From: Neptunicoccus cionae
Lineage (GTDB): Bacteria; Pseudomonadota; Alphaproteobacteria; Rhodobacterales; Rhodobacteraceae
DNA length: 64,000 nt
NCBI RefSeq assembly: GCF_014643735.1
Contig: NZ_BMKA01000001.1
Location: 186,001-250,000, forward strand
Reading direction: 5' to 3'
Positions 45,499-54,700 of the stretch are shown here, piece after piece. How positions within the stretch are numbered: the stretch's first letter is position 1; each line of letters starts with the position of its first letter. Under the pieces are notes generated by a model that saw only the letters and a list, made by a program, of their open reading frames with translations, had not been told where the DNA came from and searched no databases. Both the position numbers and the translations under genes were made by a program.

Positions 45499-46203
45499 AT
45501 GGCACGAATTGCGTTGGTCGATGACGACCGGAATATCCTCACTTCAGTCTCTATGACACTGGAAGCAGAAGGATATGATGTTTCTACTTATAATGATGGG
45601 CTACAGGCGCTGAATGCGTTCACGGACGAGCTGCCGGACATGGCTGTGCTCGACATAAAAATGCCCAGAATGGACGGTATGGATCTGCTCAGCCGCTTAC
45701 GGCAGAGAACGGACATGCCAGTGATTTTTCTGACTTCCAAAGACGACGAGATTGACGAAGTGCTTGGTCTGCGCATGGGCGCTGACGATTACGTGCGCAA
45801 ACCTTTCTCCCAGCGTCTTCTGGTAGAGCGGATTCGCGCGATTCTGCGCCGTCAGGAAGCCAAGCTTTCAGATGCCGGTAAAGCCGAAGACACACCGAAT
45901 GAAAATCTGATCGAACGGGGCGATTTGACCATGGATCCACTGCGCCATGCCGTGACATGGAAGGGCAAACCGGTCAGTCTTACAGTTACAGAGTTCCTTC
46001 TGTTGCAGGCACTTGCCAGCCGCCCGGGCTTTGTCAAAAGCCGCGACCAGCTGATGGATGTAGCCTATGACGATCAGGTTTATGTGGACGACCGTACCAT
46101 CGACAGCCACATCAAACGCTTGCGCAAAAAAATGCGCAGTGTGGATGACGACTTCTCGGCAATCGAGACGCTTTACGGTATCGGGTACCGGTACACCGAG
46201 TAA
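45499..46203 (+). CDS. chvI: response regulator ChvI
   Basis: 234 residues, OmpR family. The receiver has Asp8-10 acidic pocket residues and phospho-acceptor Asp52 ([13 protein letters not shown]), with Lys in [12 protein letters not shown]. The effector is a winged helix ([42 protein letters not shown]). ChvI controls envelope, exopolysaccharide and acid-stress genes in alphaproteobacteria. The stop shares one base with the chvG start. Confidence 0.93.
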   Translation: MARIALVDDDRNILTSVSMTLEAEGYDVSTYNDGLQALNAFTDELPDMAVLDIKMPRMDGMDLLSRLRQRTDMPVIFLTSKDDEIDEVLGLRMGADDYVRKPFSQRLLVERIRAILRRQEAKLSDAGKAEDTPNENLIERGDLTMDPLRHAVTWKGKPVSLTVTEFLLLQALASRPGFVKSRDQLMDVAYDDQVYVDDRTIDSHIKRLRKKMRSVDDDFSAIETLYGIGYRYTE

Positions 46204-47870
46204 TGGCGTTGCTAGCGGACGAACATATAACGGAAAAACCGCGCGGGGGCCGGGGATTTTCGTTGGGACGCATAGCTAAAGCTATCGGATTACGCGGCGG
46301 CTCCGGCCTGCTGCGATCTTTCGGGTTGGAACAATTGACGCGCATCCGCACGTCTGCGCTGGCGCGGCGCATTATTACGTTCAATCTGATTGCCTTGTGC
46401 ATCCTTCTAGTGGGGATGTTGTATCTGAACCAGTTCAAGGGCGGTGCTGTTGTTGAAAAACAAACCAGTATGCTTATCGAATCAGAACTGTACTCCAGTG
46501 TGATTGAGGCAAGATTGCTGGATGAACGCACGCCGAACAGTGCTTTGATCAGCGGTCTGCCGGTGTCAGAAGGTCTTATTGCACGGGTTTACCTTGGCGA
46601 TAGCGCGCTGGCGGCACAGCTTGAAGGGGCTGCAAGTCCTTTTGAAACGGGAAGCGGTATTCTGGCTTGGCTGGGGCGCGCGATGGATGTGCTGCCGGGC
46701 CTGCGCAACATGGGGGGGGGCAACACCCGCATGTCCGAGCAGTTCTTCGCAGATGAACTGTCCCGTGCTGCGTTATCCGGGCAGGAATTGATCCGCCGCG
46801 CTTCCACGCAGGACCATGAAACTGTGCTGGGTGTTGGGCGTCCGATTCTGGTGGATGGCAATGTGGCGGCGGCGATGGTGCTGACCTCTCAGCCGGGGTA
46901 TCTGGATGGTCTGATCCACGCCGAGCAACAAGCCGTTTTGCGGCTGTTTTTGCTGGCTGTTGTGGTTTCTGTGGTTCTGTCTGTCGTACTGGCCAATACC
47001 ATTGCGAACCCGATTCATGATCTGGCACGGGCCGCCGAAGCGGGCACAACCCGCGAAGGCCGTCAGGGCGATGCGGCGCGGGTTCGAATCCCCGACCTGT
47101 CGGGTCGCCCCGATGAAATTGGCCGGCTAAGCCGTGCCATGCGGGACATGACCTCTGCGCTTTATGACCGGATCGACACAAACGAAGAGTTCGCCGCCGA
47201 TGTGGCCCATGAGATCAAAAACCCTCTGGCCTCTCTGCGGTCTGCGGTGGAAACCCTGCGAATTGCCCCCGAAGGGGATGGCCGTCAGCGGTTGCTTGAT
47301 GTGATTGAACATGACGTACGTCGTCTGGACCGTCTGGTCAGCGATATTTCCAACGCTTCCCGCCTTGATGCGGAACTGGTGAAGGAAGAAGAAGAACCCT
47401 TCGACCTGACCTTGATGCTGAGCCGGATTTCGGATTTCCACAGTCATGAAGCCAATGACAAAGGCGTAGAACTGATCTGGGATGCACCAGCCAAGCCGAT
47501 CATCTTTGACGGTATGGAGGCGCGACTGGCGCAGGTGTTCGTTAACCTGATATCCAACGCGGTGTCGTTCTGTGGTGAAGGCGATGCGGTGCGGGTCTGG
47601 GCGCGCGAGAAAGACAACCGCGTGTTGGTGGTTGTTGAGGACACTGGCCCGGGCATCCCCGAAGAAGCGCTGACCAAAGTGTTCACGCGCTTTTATTCCG
47701 AACGCCCAGAAAGCGACTATGGCAATAACTCCGGTCTCGGTCTGTCGATTTCAAAGCAAATCGTAGAAGCCCATAAAGGGGTGATCTGGGCCGAAAATAT
47801 CCATCCGCAAGACGCTGGAGAAGGCGATGCCCCGTTGGGTGCCCGGTTTGTGGTTGGTCTGCCAGTCTGA
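46203..47870 (+). CDS. chvG: sensor histidine kinase ChvG (ExoS)
   Basis: 555 residues. A cytoplasmic N-terminus of about 55 residues precedes the first membrane helix (FNLIALCILLVGMLYLNQ). A periplasmic sensor domain of about 190 residues follows, then a second helix (LFLLAVVVSVVLSVVLANTI), a HAMP domain, the dimerisation box with His336 (ADVAHEIKNPLASLRS), and an ATPase domain with DTGPGIPEEAL and GLGLSISKQIVEAHKG. It partners ChvI. In rhizobia its activity is restrained by periplasmic ExoR; no exoR gene is in this window. Confidence 0.93.
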   Translation: MALLADEHITEKPRGGRGFSLGRIAKAIGLRGGSGLLRSFGLEQLTRIRTSALARRIITFNLIALCILLVGMLYLNQFKGGAVVEKQTSMLIESELYSSVIEARLLDERTPNSALISGLPVSEGLIARVYLGDSALAAQLEGAASPFETGSGILAWLGRAMDVLPGLRNMGGGNTRMSEQFFADELSRAALSGQELIRRASTQDHETVLGVGRPILVDGNVAAAMVLTSQPGYLDGLIHAEQQAVLRLFLLAVVVSVVLSVVLANTIANPIHDLARAAEAGTTREGRQGDAARVRIPDLSGRPDEIGRLSRAMRDMTSALYDRIDTNEEFAADVAHEIKNPLASLRSAVETLRIAPEGDGRQRLLDVIEHDVRRLDRLVSDISNASRLDAELVKEEEEPFDLTLMLSRISDFHSHEANDKGVELIWDAPAKPIIFDGMEARLAQVFVNLISNAVSFCGEGDAVRVWAREKDNRVLVVVEDTGPGIPEEALTKVFTRFYSERPESDYGNNSGLGLSISKQIVEAHKGVIWAENIHPQDAGEGDAPLGARFVVGLPV

Positions 47871-47879
47871 CCGGCGACG

Positions 47880-48323
47880 ATGATCGACACGATTGAAAAA
47901 AGCCCTGTCCACGGCACTGCGGTTGCAGTCAACGGGCGGGGCTTTTTGATTCTCGGGCCGTCCGGAGCAGGGAAATCCGGTCTTGCTTTGAAAATGATTG
48001 CGCTCGGTGCGGTGCTTGTGGCTGACGATCAGGTGCTGCTGGAACGCTTGGACGGGAAGATCTGGATGCGTGCACCTGAAAATCTTCACGGATTGATTGA
48101 GGCCCGTGGCGTGGGGCTGATACACCAACCTGCACTTTCCGAAGCGCGTCTCAGCTGTGTTGTGGATCTTTCTATCGAACCCGAGACGCGAATGCCACAC
48201 CCACAGAGCGTTCACGTATTAGGGAGCAGAATTGACTTGCTAAAGGGGCGCAATCTTCCAAATCTGTCGTCTATTCTGCTACTCTTGGGACGTGATGGAC
48301 CAGCCGGCGCGCGACAGGCGTAG
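47880..48323 (+). CDS. hprK: short HPr kinase/phosphorylase
   Basis: 147 residues, the truncated alphaproteobacterial form that keeps only the kinase domain and lacks the N-terminal domain of Bacillus HprK. Walker A is GPSGAGKS (26-33), followed by LVADDQVLLER and the HprK signature region ARGVGLIHQPAL. It would phosphorylate the regulatory serine of HPr, encoded three genes on. It starts 9 nt after chvG, so the sensory operon runs straight into the PTS genes. Confidence 0.92.
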   Translation: MIDTIEKSPVHGTAVAVNGRGFLILGPSGAGKSGLALKMIALGAVLVADDQVLLERLDGKIWMRAPENLHGLIEARGVGLIHQPALSEARLSCVVDLSIEPETRMPHPQSVHVLGSRIDLLKGRNLPNLSSILLLLGRDGPAGARQA

Positions 48324-48347
48324 ACGGTCCGCCGCGCATTGGCCGCT

Positions 48348-49235
48348 ATGATTGAAAGACCGATCAAGGACGTGAACACCACGGTTGTTCTTGTCACCGG
48401 ACCTTCCGGTGCGGGGCGGACCACTGCAATCAATGCCTTCGAAGATCTTGGCTATGAAACAATCCACAACATCCCGCTTGTGCTGTTACACAGGCTGATC
48501 ACGGGACCCTCTGTCGGGCGTCCGATGGCACTGGGGATTGATGTGCGGACGCGGGACTTTTCGGTCAGTGGTGTCTTTGAGATACAAGAAGCCTTTGCGC
48601 AAAGCGGCGAATATGAACCTTCGCTGCTGTATCTGGACTGTCAGGCGGACCGGTTGTTGCGGCGTTACTCTGAAACACGACGCCGCCATCCTATGGCGCT
48701 GGCCCAAACACCGGCGCGTGGGATCGAGTTGGAAGCAGAATTGCTGGCCCCGCTGCGGGATCGCGCGGATATTCTAATCGATACCACCACATTGACGCCC
48801 CATGACCTCAAGGCGGATATCACAGAGCTGTTCGGTTCAGAGAATTCAACAGGGCTGGCCGTTTCGGTTCAGTCATTTTCCTACAAAAGGGGGGTGCCCC
48901 GGGGGGTGGATATGGTCATGGACTGCCGTTTCCTGCGGAACCCTTATTGGGATGAATCCCTGCGCGGTAAATCTGGTAAAGATGCCGAGGTGCTGGCCTA
49001 TGTTCGGGAAGATTCCCGCTATGAGCCATTCTTTTTGAAACTGAAAGATTTGACCTCACTGCTGTTGCCTGCCTATCGTGAAGAAGGGAAAGCGCATTTC
49101 AGTATCGGGCTGGGGTGCACCGGCGGACAACACAGGTCTGTTGCCCTGACAGAAGAATTAGCCAAAGCCCTTGCGGCCGACGGTTGGCAGGTGTCTAAGC
49201 GGCACCGGGAAATGGAACGGCGCAGGAACGCCTGA
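48348..49235 (+). CDS. rapZ: RapZ-family nucleotide-binding protein (RNase adapter)
   Basis: 295 residues from the ATG at 48348; a TTG at 48339 is also in frame. The P-loop reads GPSGAGRTT (18-26). The C-terminal half has the conserved KRGVPRGVDMVMDCRFLRNP and GLGCTGGQHRSVALTEELA segments. In E. coli RapZ delivers the sRNA GlmZ to RNase E; in alphaproteobacteria the role is not established. It lies between hprK and the EIIA gene, a layout conserved in the class. Confidence 0.92.
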   Translation: MIERPIKDVNTTVVLVTGPSGAGRTTAINAFEDLGYETIHNIPLVLLHRLITGPSVGRPMALGIDVRTRDFSVSGVFEIQEAFAQSGEYEPSLLYLDCQADRLLRRYSETRRRHPMALAQTPARGIELEAELLAPLRDRADILIDTTTLTPHDLKADITELFGSENSTGLAVSVQSFSYKRGVPRGVDMVMDCRFLRNPYWDESLRGKSGKDAEVLAYVREDSRYEPFFLKLKDLTSLLLPAYREEGKAHFSIGLGCTGGQHRSVALTEELAKALAADGWQVSKRHREMERRRNA

Positions 49236-49259
49236 AGGTTTGTGAAGGAGTGGTCCGGG

Positions 49260-49655
49260 TTGATCGGGATCGTGATTGTTGCGCATGGGGGGCTGGCCAA
49301 GGAATACCTGGCCGCTGCCGAGCATGTGTTGGGTAAGCTGGAAAATGTCGAAGCCATTCCAACTGCCGCAGAGGTGGATCGGGACGCCAAGCAGAATGAA
49401 ATCTGTGCAGCGGCGGACCGGGTGGATGAAGGTGACGGCGTGGTTGTGGTAGTGGATATGTTTGGATCTTCGCCCAGCAACCTCGCCATGAAAGCCTGTT
49501 CCGGATCAGGGCGCAGGATCATGTATGGTGCCAACCTGCCCATGCTGGTAAAACTTGCCAAATCCCGCAGGCTTCCTTTGGATGTTGCGGTGGAGCAGGC
49601 TATTACGGCCGGAAAAAAGTACATTAATGCCAGCAATGGTCTTCAAATTCCCTAA
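49260..49655 (+). CDS. PTS EIIA component, mannose type
   Basis: 131 residues from a TTG at 49260. AAGGAG sits 9 nt before this TTG and overlaps the GTG at 49242 that would otherwise start the frame, so the TTG is preferred. The phospho-acceptor is His9 in GIVIVAHGGLAKE. The rest (VVVVVDMFGSSPSNLAM) fits the EIIA-man fold. No EIIB, EIIC or EIID gene is nearby, so it probably has a regulatory rather than transport role, for example on the HprK/ChvG side. Confidence 0.9.
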   Translation: MIGIVIVAHGGLAKEYLAAAEHVLGKLENVEAIPTAAEVDRDAKQNEICAAADRVDEGDGVVVVVDMFGSSPSNLAMKACSGSGRRIMYGANLPMLVKLAKSRRLPLDVAVEQAITAGKKYINASNGLQIP

Positions 49656-49669
49656 AGAAAAGGTGCCCC

Positions 49670-49936
49670 GTGCGGTTGGACCTCGATATTATTAACGAAA
49701 AAGGCCTGCACGCGCGGGCTTCTGCGAAATTTGTAGAAACAGTAGAGTCTTTTGATGCGCAGGCGACAGTCGCTAAGGATGGCATGGAAGTGGGCGGTGA
49801 CAGCATTATGGGATTGATGATGCTCGCGGCTTCCAAAGGCAGTCAGATTGCTGTAGAGACCAGCGGAAACCAATCTCAAGAGCTGGCGGAAGCCCTGCGG
49901 GAGCTCGTAGGTGACTTTTTCGGCGAAGGAAAGTAA
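49670..49936 (+). CDS. HPr phosphocarrier protein
   Basis: 88 residues from a GTG at 49670 (AAAGG upstream). The EI-phosphorylated His14 sits in KGLHARASAKF, and the HprK target is Ser45 in GGDSIMGLMMLAA. Together with hprK and the EIIA gene it makes the truncated regulatory PTS of alphaproteobacteria; the EI gene (ptsP) must be elsewhere. Its TAA overlaps the next ATG by one base. Confidence 0.94.
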   Translation: MRLDLDIINEKGLHARASAKFVETVESFDAQATVAKDGMEVGGDSIMGLMMLAASKGSQIAVETSGNQSQELAEALRELVGDFFGEGK

Positions 49937-50799
49937 TGACTGAAAAGCAAAGTGTGATCCTGGAGGCCACCGGCGGGACCGAACCGTATAAGGCCTCGGA
50001 ACTTACTTATGCAGGGTCTTTTGATTCGCCGCTCAAGCGGGTCCTGATACAAATCATCGAGAACCTGACGGGCCGTCTGAAACTGTTGTGGCTGGTCCGC
50101 CAGTGGGAGCGGGACGAGAACCGTGATCCCGATTTCTGGAAATCGGTACTTGACCGGCTGGACATCAAACTGACCACGCCGCAGGCGCAGCTTGACTACA
50201 TCCCCAAAGATGGCCCGTTGGTCGTGGTGTCCAACCACCCGCACGGGTTGGTGGATGGGATCGTTATGGCCCATTTGCTGAGCCACGCACGCGACGATTA
50301 CAAGATTCTGGCCCGTGCTTTTCTGCGCCATGTGCCACGGATTGATAAATACTTGCTGCCGGTGGCTTTCCCCCATGAACCGGGCGCGATCCAGACCAAT
50401 ATCCGGATGCGCAAGGAAGCGATCAACCACCTTAAAGAGGGCGGTTGCATCGCGTTGTTTCCGGCAGGTACGGTGGCCACCAGTGACACTTGGTTCGGAC
50501 CTGTGGTTGATCCCGAATGGATGCCCTTCACCGCAAAAATGATCCGTCAGTCCGGTGCGCAGGTGCTGCCGGTGTTCTTCCCCGGTGCAAACAGCCGCGC
50601 CTATCAGATCGCTAACAAACTGTCGGTCACACTGCGCCAGTCGCTTTTGTTGCATGAGATCAAGCACGCCATGCACAAGGATCAGGGTGTAGTCGTGGGG
50701 GAGCTGATCTCCCCCGAGGATTTGAAGTCTTTTGAGAAAGACGGGCCTGGTTTGATGAAGTTTCTTAAGCAGAAAACCTATGATCTGAAACCGGCCTAA
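49936..50799 (+). CDS. lysophospholipid acyltransferase family protein
   Basis: 287 residues with the acyltransferase block NHPHGLVDG (100-108), in which His and Asp are separated by five residues instead of the four of classical PlsC, and a later FPAGTVATSD glycerol-phosphate-binding block. It has no long membrane helix. Members of this variant subfamily are widespread in Rhodobacterales but uncharacterised; a lipid or hemolysin-like acyl transfer is inferred. It is the last gene of the chvI operon run, coupled to HPr. Confidence 0.82.
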   Translation: MTEKQSVILEATGGTEPYKASELTYAGSFDSPLKRVLIQIIENLTGRLKLLWLVRQWERDENRDPDFWKSVLDRLDIKLTTPQAQLDYIPKDGPLVVVSNHPHGLVDGIVMAHLLSHARDDYKILARAFLRHVPRIDKYLLPVAFPHEPGAIQTNIRMRKEAINHLKEGGCIALFPAGTVATSDTWFGPVVDPEWMPFTAKMIRQSGAQVLPVFFPGANSRAYQIANKLSVTLRQSLLLHEIKHAMHKDQGVVVGELISPEDLKSFEKDGPGLMKFLKQKTYDLKPA

Positions 50800-50802
50800 G
50801 GG

Positions 50803-50826
50803 TTGAGTATTTTTGGAACATTGAAG
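50803..50826. repeat. 24-nt intergenic element, copy 2
   Basis: Identical over 24 nt to the element at 21001. It lies between the convergent acyltransferase and soxR genes, 8 nt past the soxR stop. Confidence 0.8.
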
Positions 50827-50834
50827 CCCGAGGT

Positions 50835-51299
50835 TCAGATGTCTTGGGAGCGGTCGCCCATTAGGTAGCGCGGACCTGTGCCCTTCGTGGCGGCCTTGTC
50901 AGCGGGATTGTACAGGGCGCAGGACTGCAGCGACAGGCACCCGCAGCCGATGCAGCCGTCCAATTTGTCCCGCATGCTTTCCAATGCGGCGATTTTTTCA
51001 TCGAGGTGGCTTTTGAAATGGGTGCTGATCCGGCTCCAGTCCCGTTTGGTCGGGGTGCGCCCTTGGGGCAGCCGGTCCAGCTGTTCCTTAATCTGTGCGA
51101 TGGAAAAGCCGAATGTCTGGGCGATCAGGATGAAAGATACGCGGCGGATATCAGCCCGCAGGAATCGCCTTTGCCCGCCTGAATTACGTTCGGGAAACAA
51201 CAGGTTTTGCGTTTCATAGTAGCGCAGCGCTGACACGGCCACGCCGGTGCGGTCTGATAACGTCCCGATTGATATAGTTTTTTCTACTCTCGCAGGCAT
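50835..51299 (-). CDS. soxR: redox-sensing transcriptional regulator SoxR
   Basis: 154 residues, MerR family. The N-terminal winged helix reads IGTLSDRTGVAVSALRYYET. The [2Fe-2S] cluster ligands form the exact SoxR pattern C116-x2-C119-x-C121-x5-C127. SoxR detects redox-cycling compounds and superoxide and activates a divergent promoter. Here the divergent gene is a VOC-family protein rather than soxS, as usual outside the enterobacteria. Confidence 0.93.
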   Translation of the reverse strand: MPARVEKTISIGTLSDRTGVAVSALRYYETQNLLFPERNSGGQRRFLRADIRRVSFILIAQTFGFSIAQIKEQLDRLPQGRTPTKRDWSRISTHFKSHLDEKIAALESMRDKLDGCIGCGCLSLQSCALYNPADKAATKGTGPRYLMGDRSQDI

Positions 51300-51312
51300 T
51301 CTAAATAAATCC

Positions 51313-51343
51313 TTGACCTCAAGTTAGGTTGAGCTCGTAGCCT
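51313..51343 (+). promoter_or_regulatory. SoxR-box promoter of the VOC-family gene
   Basis: TTGACC (51313-51318) and TAGCCT (51338-51343) are 19 bp apart, the over-long spacing of MerR-family promoters. The SoxR operator lies inside: CCTCAAGTTA (51317-51326) matches the left half of the consensus exactly, and GGTTGAG forms the weaker right half. Confidence 0.75.
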
Positions 51344-51380
51344 AGGTTCATCAACTATCTTTATCAAGAAGGAGACTGTT

Positions 51381-51764
51381 ATGGCCGAGGTCAGACTGGA
51401 ACATGCAAACATCACTGTGAGCGATCCGGAGCGGAGCGCGAAAATGCTGGAGGATATCTTCGGATGGAAGGTGCGTTGGGCGGGCGAGGCGATTGACACC
51501 GGACGCTCGATCCATGTGGGGGGAGAGGAAAGCTATCTGGCGCTTTACCACAGCGGTACGGAGCAGGGTGCTGCCGGTGACAGCTACAAAACTGTGAACG
51601 GTCTGAACCATCTAGCGGTTGTGGTGGATGATTTGCACGCGGTCGAGCAAAAGGTCCGCGCCGCTGGTTATACGCCGGGCGAGCATCACGATTACGAGCC
51701 CGGCGAGCGGTTCTATTTCCGAGACCACGACGGGATCGAATTCGAAGTGGTCAGCTATGCCTGA
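51381..51764 (+). CDS. VOC-family (glyoxalase/bleomycin-resistance type) protein
   Basis: 127 residues with the two beta-alpha-beta-beta-beta modules of the vicinal oxygen chelate fold: RLEHANITVSDPERSAKMLE first, then NHLAVVVDDLHAVEQKVRAA and FYFRDHDGIEFEVVSY. His and Glu residues at the metal positions are present (His8, Glu122-like). AAGGAG lies before the ATG. Divergence from soxR with a SoxR box suggests a role against redox-active drugs or oxidative damage. The substrate is unknown. Confidence 0.85.
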   Translation: MAEVRLEHANITVSDPERSAKMLEDIFGWKVRWAGEAIDTGRSIHVGGEESYLALYHSGTEQGAAGDSYKTVNGLNHLAVVVDDLHAVEQKVRAAGYTPGEHHDYEPGERFYFRDHDGIEFEVVSYA

Positions 51765-51778
51765 TGGGGTGTGATCCC

Positions 51779-54700
51779 CTAGCGCAACTCTTCGAGCGTG
51801 GCTTTTGCAGAATTGGATTTCGGCGTCCAGAGGCCGCGCTCGATTGCTTCTAACAGTCGTTCGCTGATTTCCCGCAAGGCAGGGGCGTTATGGTCGTTTA
51901 AGAAATCGCGGGTGTCCTCGTCCTCGATAAAGGCGGCGTGGACCAGATCGAAGTGATGGGACTTTACCGCGCCTGTGGTGGCAGAAAACGCGAACATGTA
52001 ATCCACCGTTGCGGCGATTTCGAACGCGCCTTTGTAGCCGTGGCGTTTTACACCGTCGATCCATTTCGGGTTCACCACGCGGGAGCGCACAACACGGGAG
52101 ATTTCTTCGTCCAGCGTGCGGATCACAGGACGTTCGGGGCGCGAATGGTCATTGTGATAGATCGGTCGGTCCTGCCCTTGCAGGGTGGATATCGCCGCTG
52201 CTGCGCCGCCCTCAAACTGGTAGTAATCGTCTGAATCGAGCAGGTCGTGTTCGCGGTTGTCCTGATTTTGCACGATGGCTTCGGTTTGGGACAGCCGGGT
52301 TTTCAACGCTTCCTTCGCGCGGGTGCCTTCGGTTTTTGCGCCATACGCATAGCCGCCCCATTCGAGGTAGGCTTCACCCAGATCGGCCTTATCGGCCCAC
52401 AGCCGCTCGTCGATCATGGCTTGCAGGCCCGCGCCATATGCGCCCGGTTTGGAGCCGAACACACGGAAGGCGGCTTCCTCTGTGCCTTCAGCCTTAAGGC
52501 GTGCGGCGGCAGGGTTTTGATCTGCGGGTTCGTCCAGTTCCATCACCGCGCGGGCGGCGGAATCCACCAGTGCCATTTGCTGTGGGAAGGCGTCGCGGAA
52601 GAAGCCGGAGACGCGCAGGGTGACGTCCACGCGGGGACGGGCCAGCACAGAAAGCGGCAGGATTTCAAAGCCGGTCACGCGGCGGTTTGCGCTGTCCCAT
52701 TGGGGTTTTACTCCCATAAGCGCGAGGGCTTGCGCGATGTCGTCGCCGCCCGTGCGCATATTGGCGGTGCCCCACGCGGTGATCAGCAATGTGCGGGGCC
52801 AGTCACCAAAGTCTTGCAGGTGGCGTTCGATCAGCAGGTTGGCGGATTTCCACCCCAACTTCCAAGCGGTGGGAGTGGGCACGGCGCGGGAATCAACTGA
52901 AAAGAAGTTGCGGCCAGTGGGCAGAACATCCATGCGGCCCCGTGTGGGTGCGCCTGAAGGGGCGGGCGGCACGAAGCGGCCCGACAGTGCTGTGAGAAGG
53001 CCGTCTGTTTCGGCAGGCCCACACGCGCGCACAGTGGGGCGGATGTGGGATTGGATGTAGGCGATGACCTCGGCCGTGGTTGGCAGGTTGCTGGCTGCGG
53101 CGCCATCAATCAGCAGGGTGGCGAGCAATTCGATACGCTCTACCGTGTCGCCGGTTGTGCGCCACGGGCTGTCGTCCAGATTGCTAAGGCGTTGCGGGCG
53201 CGGGCCGGTCCACGGATCAGCCATAGCGCAGTCGAGCGGGTCAAAGCCGAGGTTCAGGTCATCCGCAATCGCCCGTTGGAGGGAGGCATCCCCGCCGGTT
53301 CCATCGCCACGCGGCACGCGGGCCAGTGCGGCGATCAGGTCGGTTTCAAGGCGGTCGGTGGGGGAGGCCCCGAAGATGTGCAACCCGTCGCGGATTTGGG
53401 ATTCCTTCAGCTCGCACAGATATTCGTCAAGTTTGGCGAGGTCGTTTTCCTCATCCCCCGAGGTCATGCCGGCATCTGTGTCGATGCCAGTGGCCGAGGT
53501 CAGCGCCAGAATTTCCTTGCGCAGATGGGTCAGGCGGCGGGGATCAACACCTGCGGCCTCGTAGTATTCGTCAACGAGGGCTTCAAGATCGCGCAGCGGG
53601 CCGTAGGTTTCAGCACGGGTCAGGGGCGGCGTCAGATGGTCGATGATAACCGCTTGTGCGCGGCGTTTGGCTTGGGTGCCCTCGCCCGGATCATTGACGA
53701 TAAACGGGTAGATATGGGGCATCGGGCCGAGGATCGCCTCGGGCAGGCAGGTTTGTGACAGCGCCAGCGCCTTGCCGGGCAACCATTCCAGATTGCCGTG
53801 TTTGCCCATATGGACAATCGCATCGGCGCGGAACTGGTTGCGCAGGTAAAAGTAGAAGGCGAGGTAGTTGTGTGGCGGCACCAGATCGGGGGAGTGATAG
53901 GTGTCCGTCGGGTCGATGTTATAGCCCCGTGCCGGTTGGACGCCGACAACAGCGTTTCCGAAGTGGAATATGGAAAGGGCGAAGTGGCCGCAGTCGAGCT
54001 CTCCGGCGGTGTAGAACGGATCGGCTTCGGGTTTGCCCCAGCGGTCTTCGATTTGCGCACGCACCTCGTAGGGGAGTTGTGCATAGGCGATCTGGTAGTC
54101 GGCCATGGACATCTCCACGCCGCCGGTGCGTTCAGCGCGGTCGGTCAGCCAGTTTGTCGGGCCTGCCATGATTTGCGTCATCAGGGCATCGCTGTCTGCG
54201 GGTATGTTGTGGATGGTATAGCCTGCGGTCTCCAGCGATTTCAGCGTGTTGACTGTCGCCGCGGGGGTGTCGAGCCCGACACCATTGGCGAGCCGTCCGT
54301 CTTTGTTTGGGTAATTGGCGAGGATCAGCGCCGCGCGGCGCTCCTTTGTCGGGGTCTTGCGCAGGCTGGCCCAGTTTTTCGCAAGTTCCGCGACGAAATC
54401 GATCCGGTCCCCGACCGCGCGGTAGGTGGCGATGGGGCATTCGGTGGACTCGTCAAAATAGGCTTCGCCTTTGAACGATACCGCGCGGGACAGGATGCGT
54501 CCGTCTACCTCTGGTAGGGCGACATTCATGGCGATGTCACGGGCTGTAAGGCCGTGTAAACCAGAGGCCCAGCTTTCCTCGGATGCGCCGGACAGGACCA
54601 CCTGAAACACCGGCGCGTCATTGGCAAAGGGTGCTGCGAGCGGGTTGGTTGTGGGCGCATCCTCTGTATGGGGGGAGCCTACGGCGAAGGAGGTGCAGTT

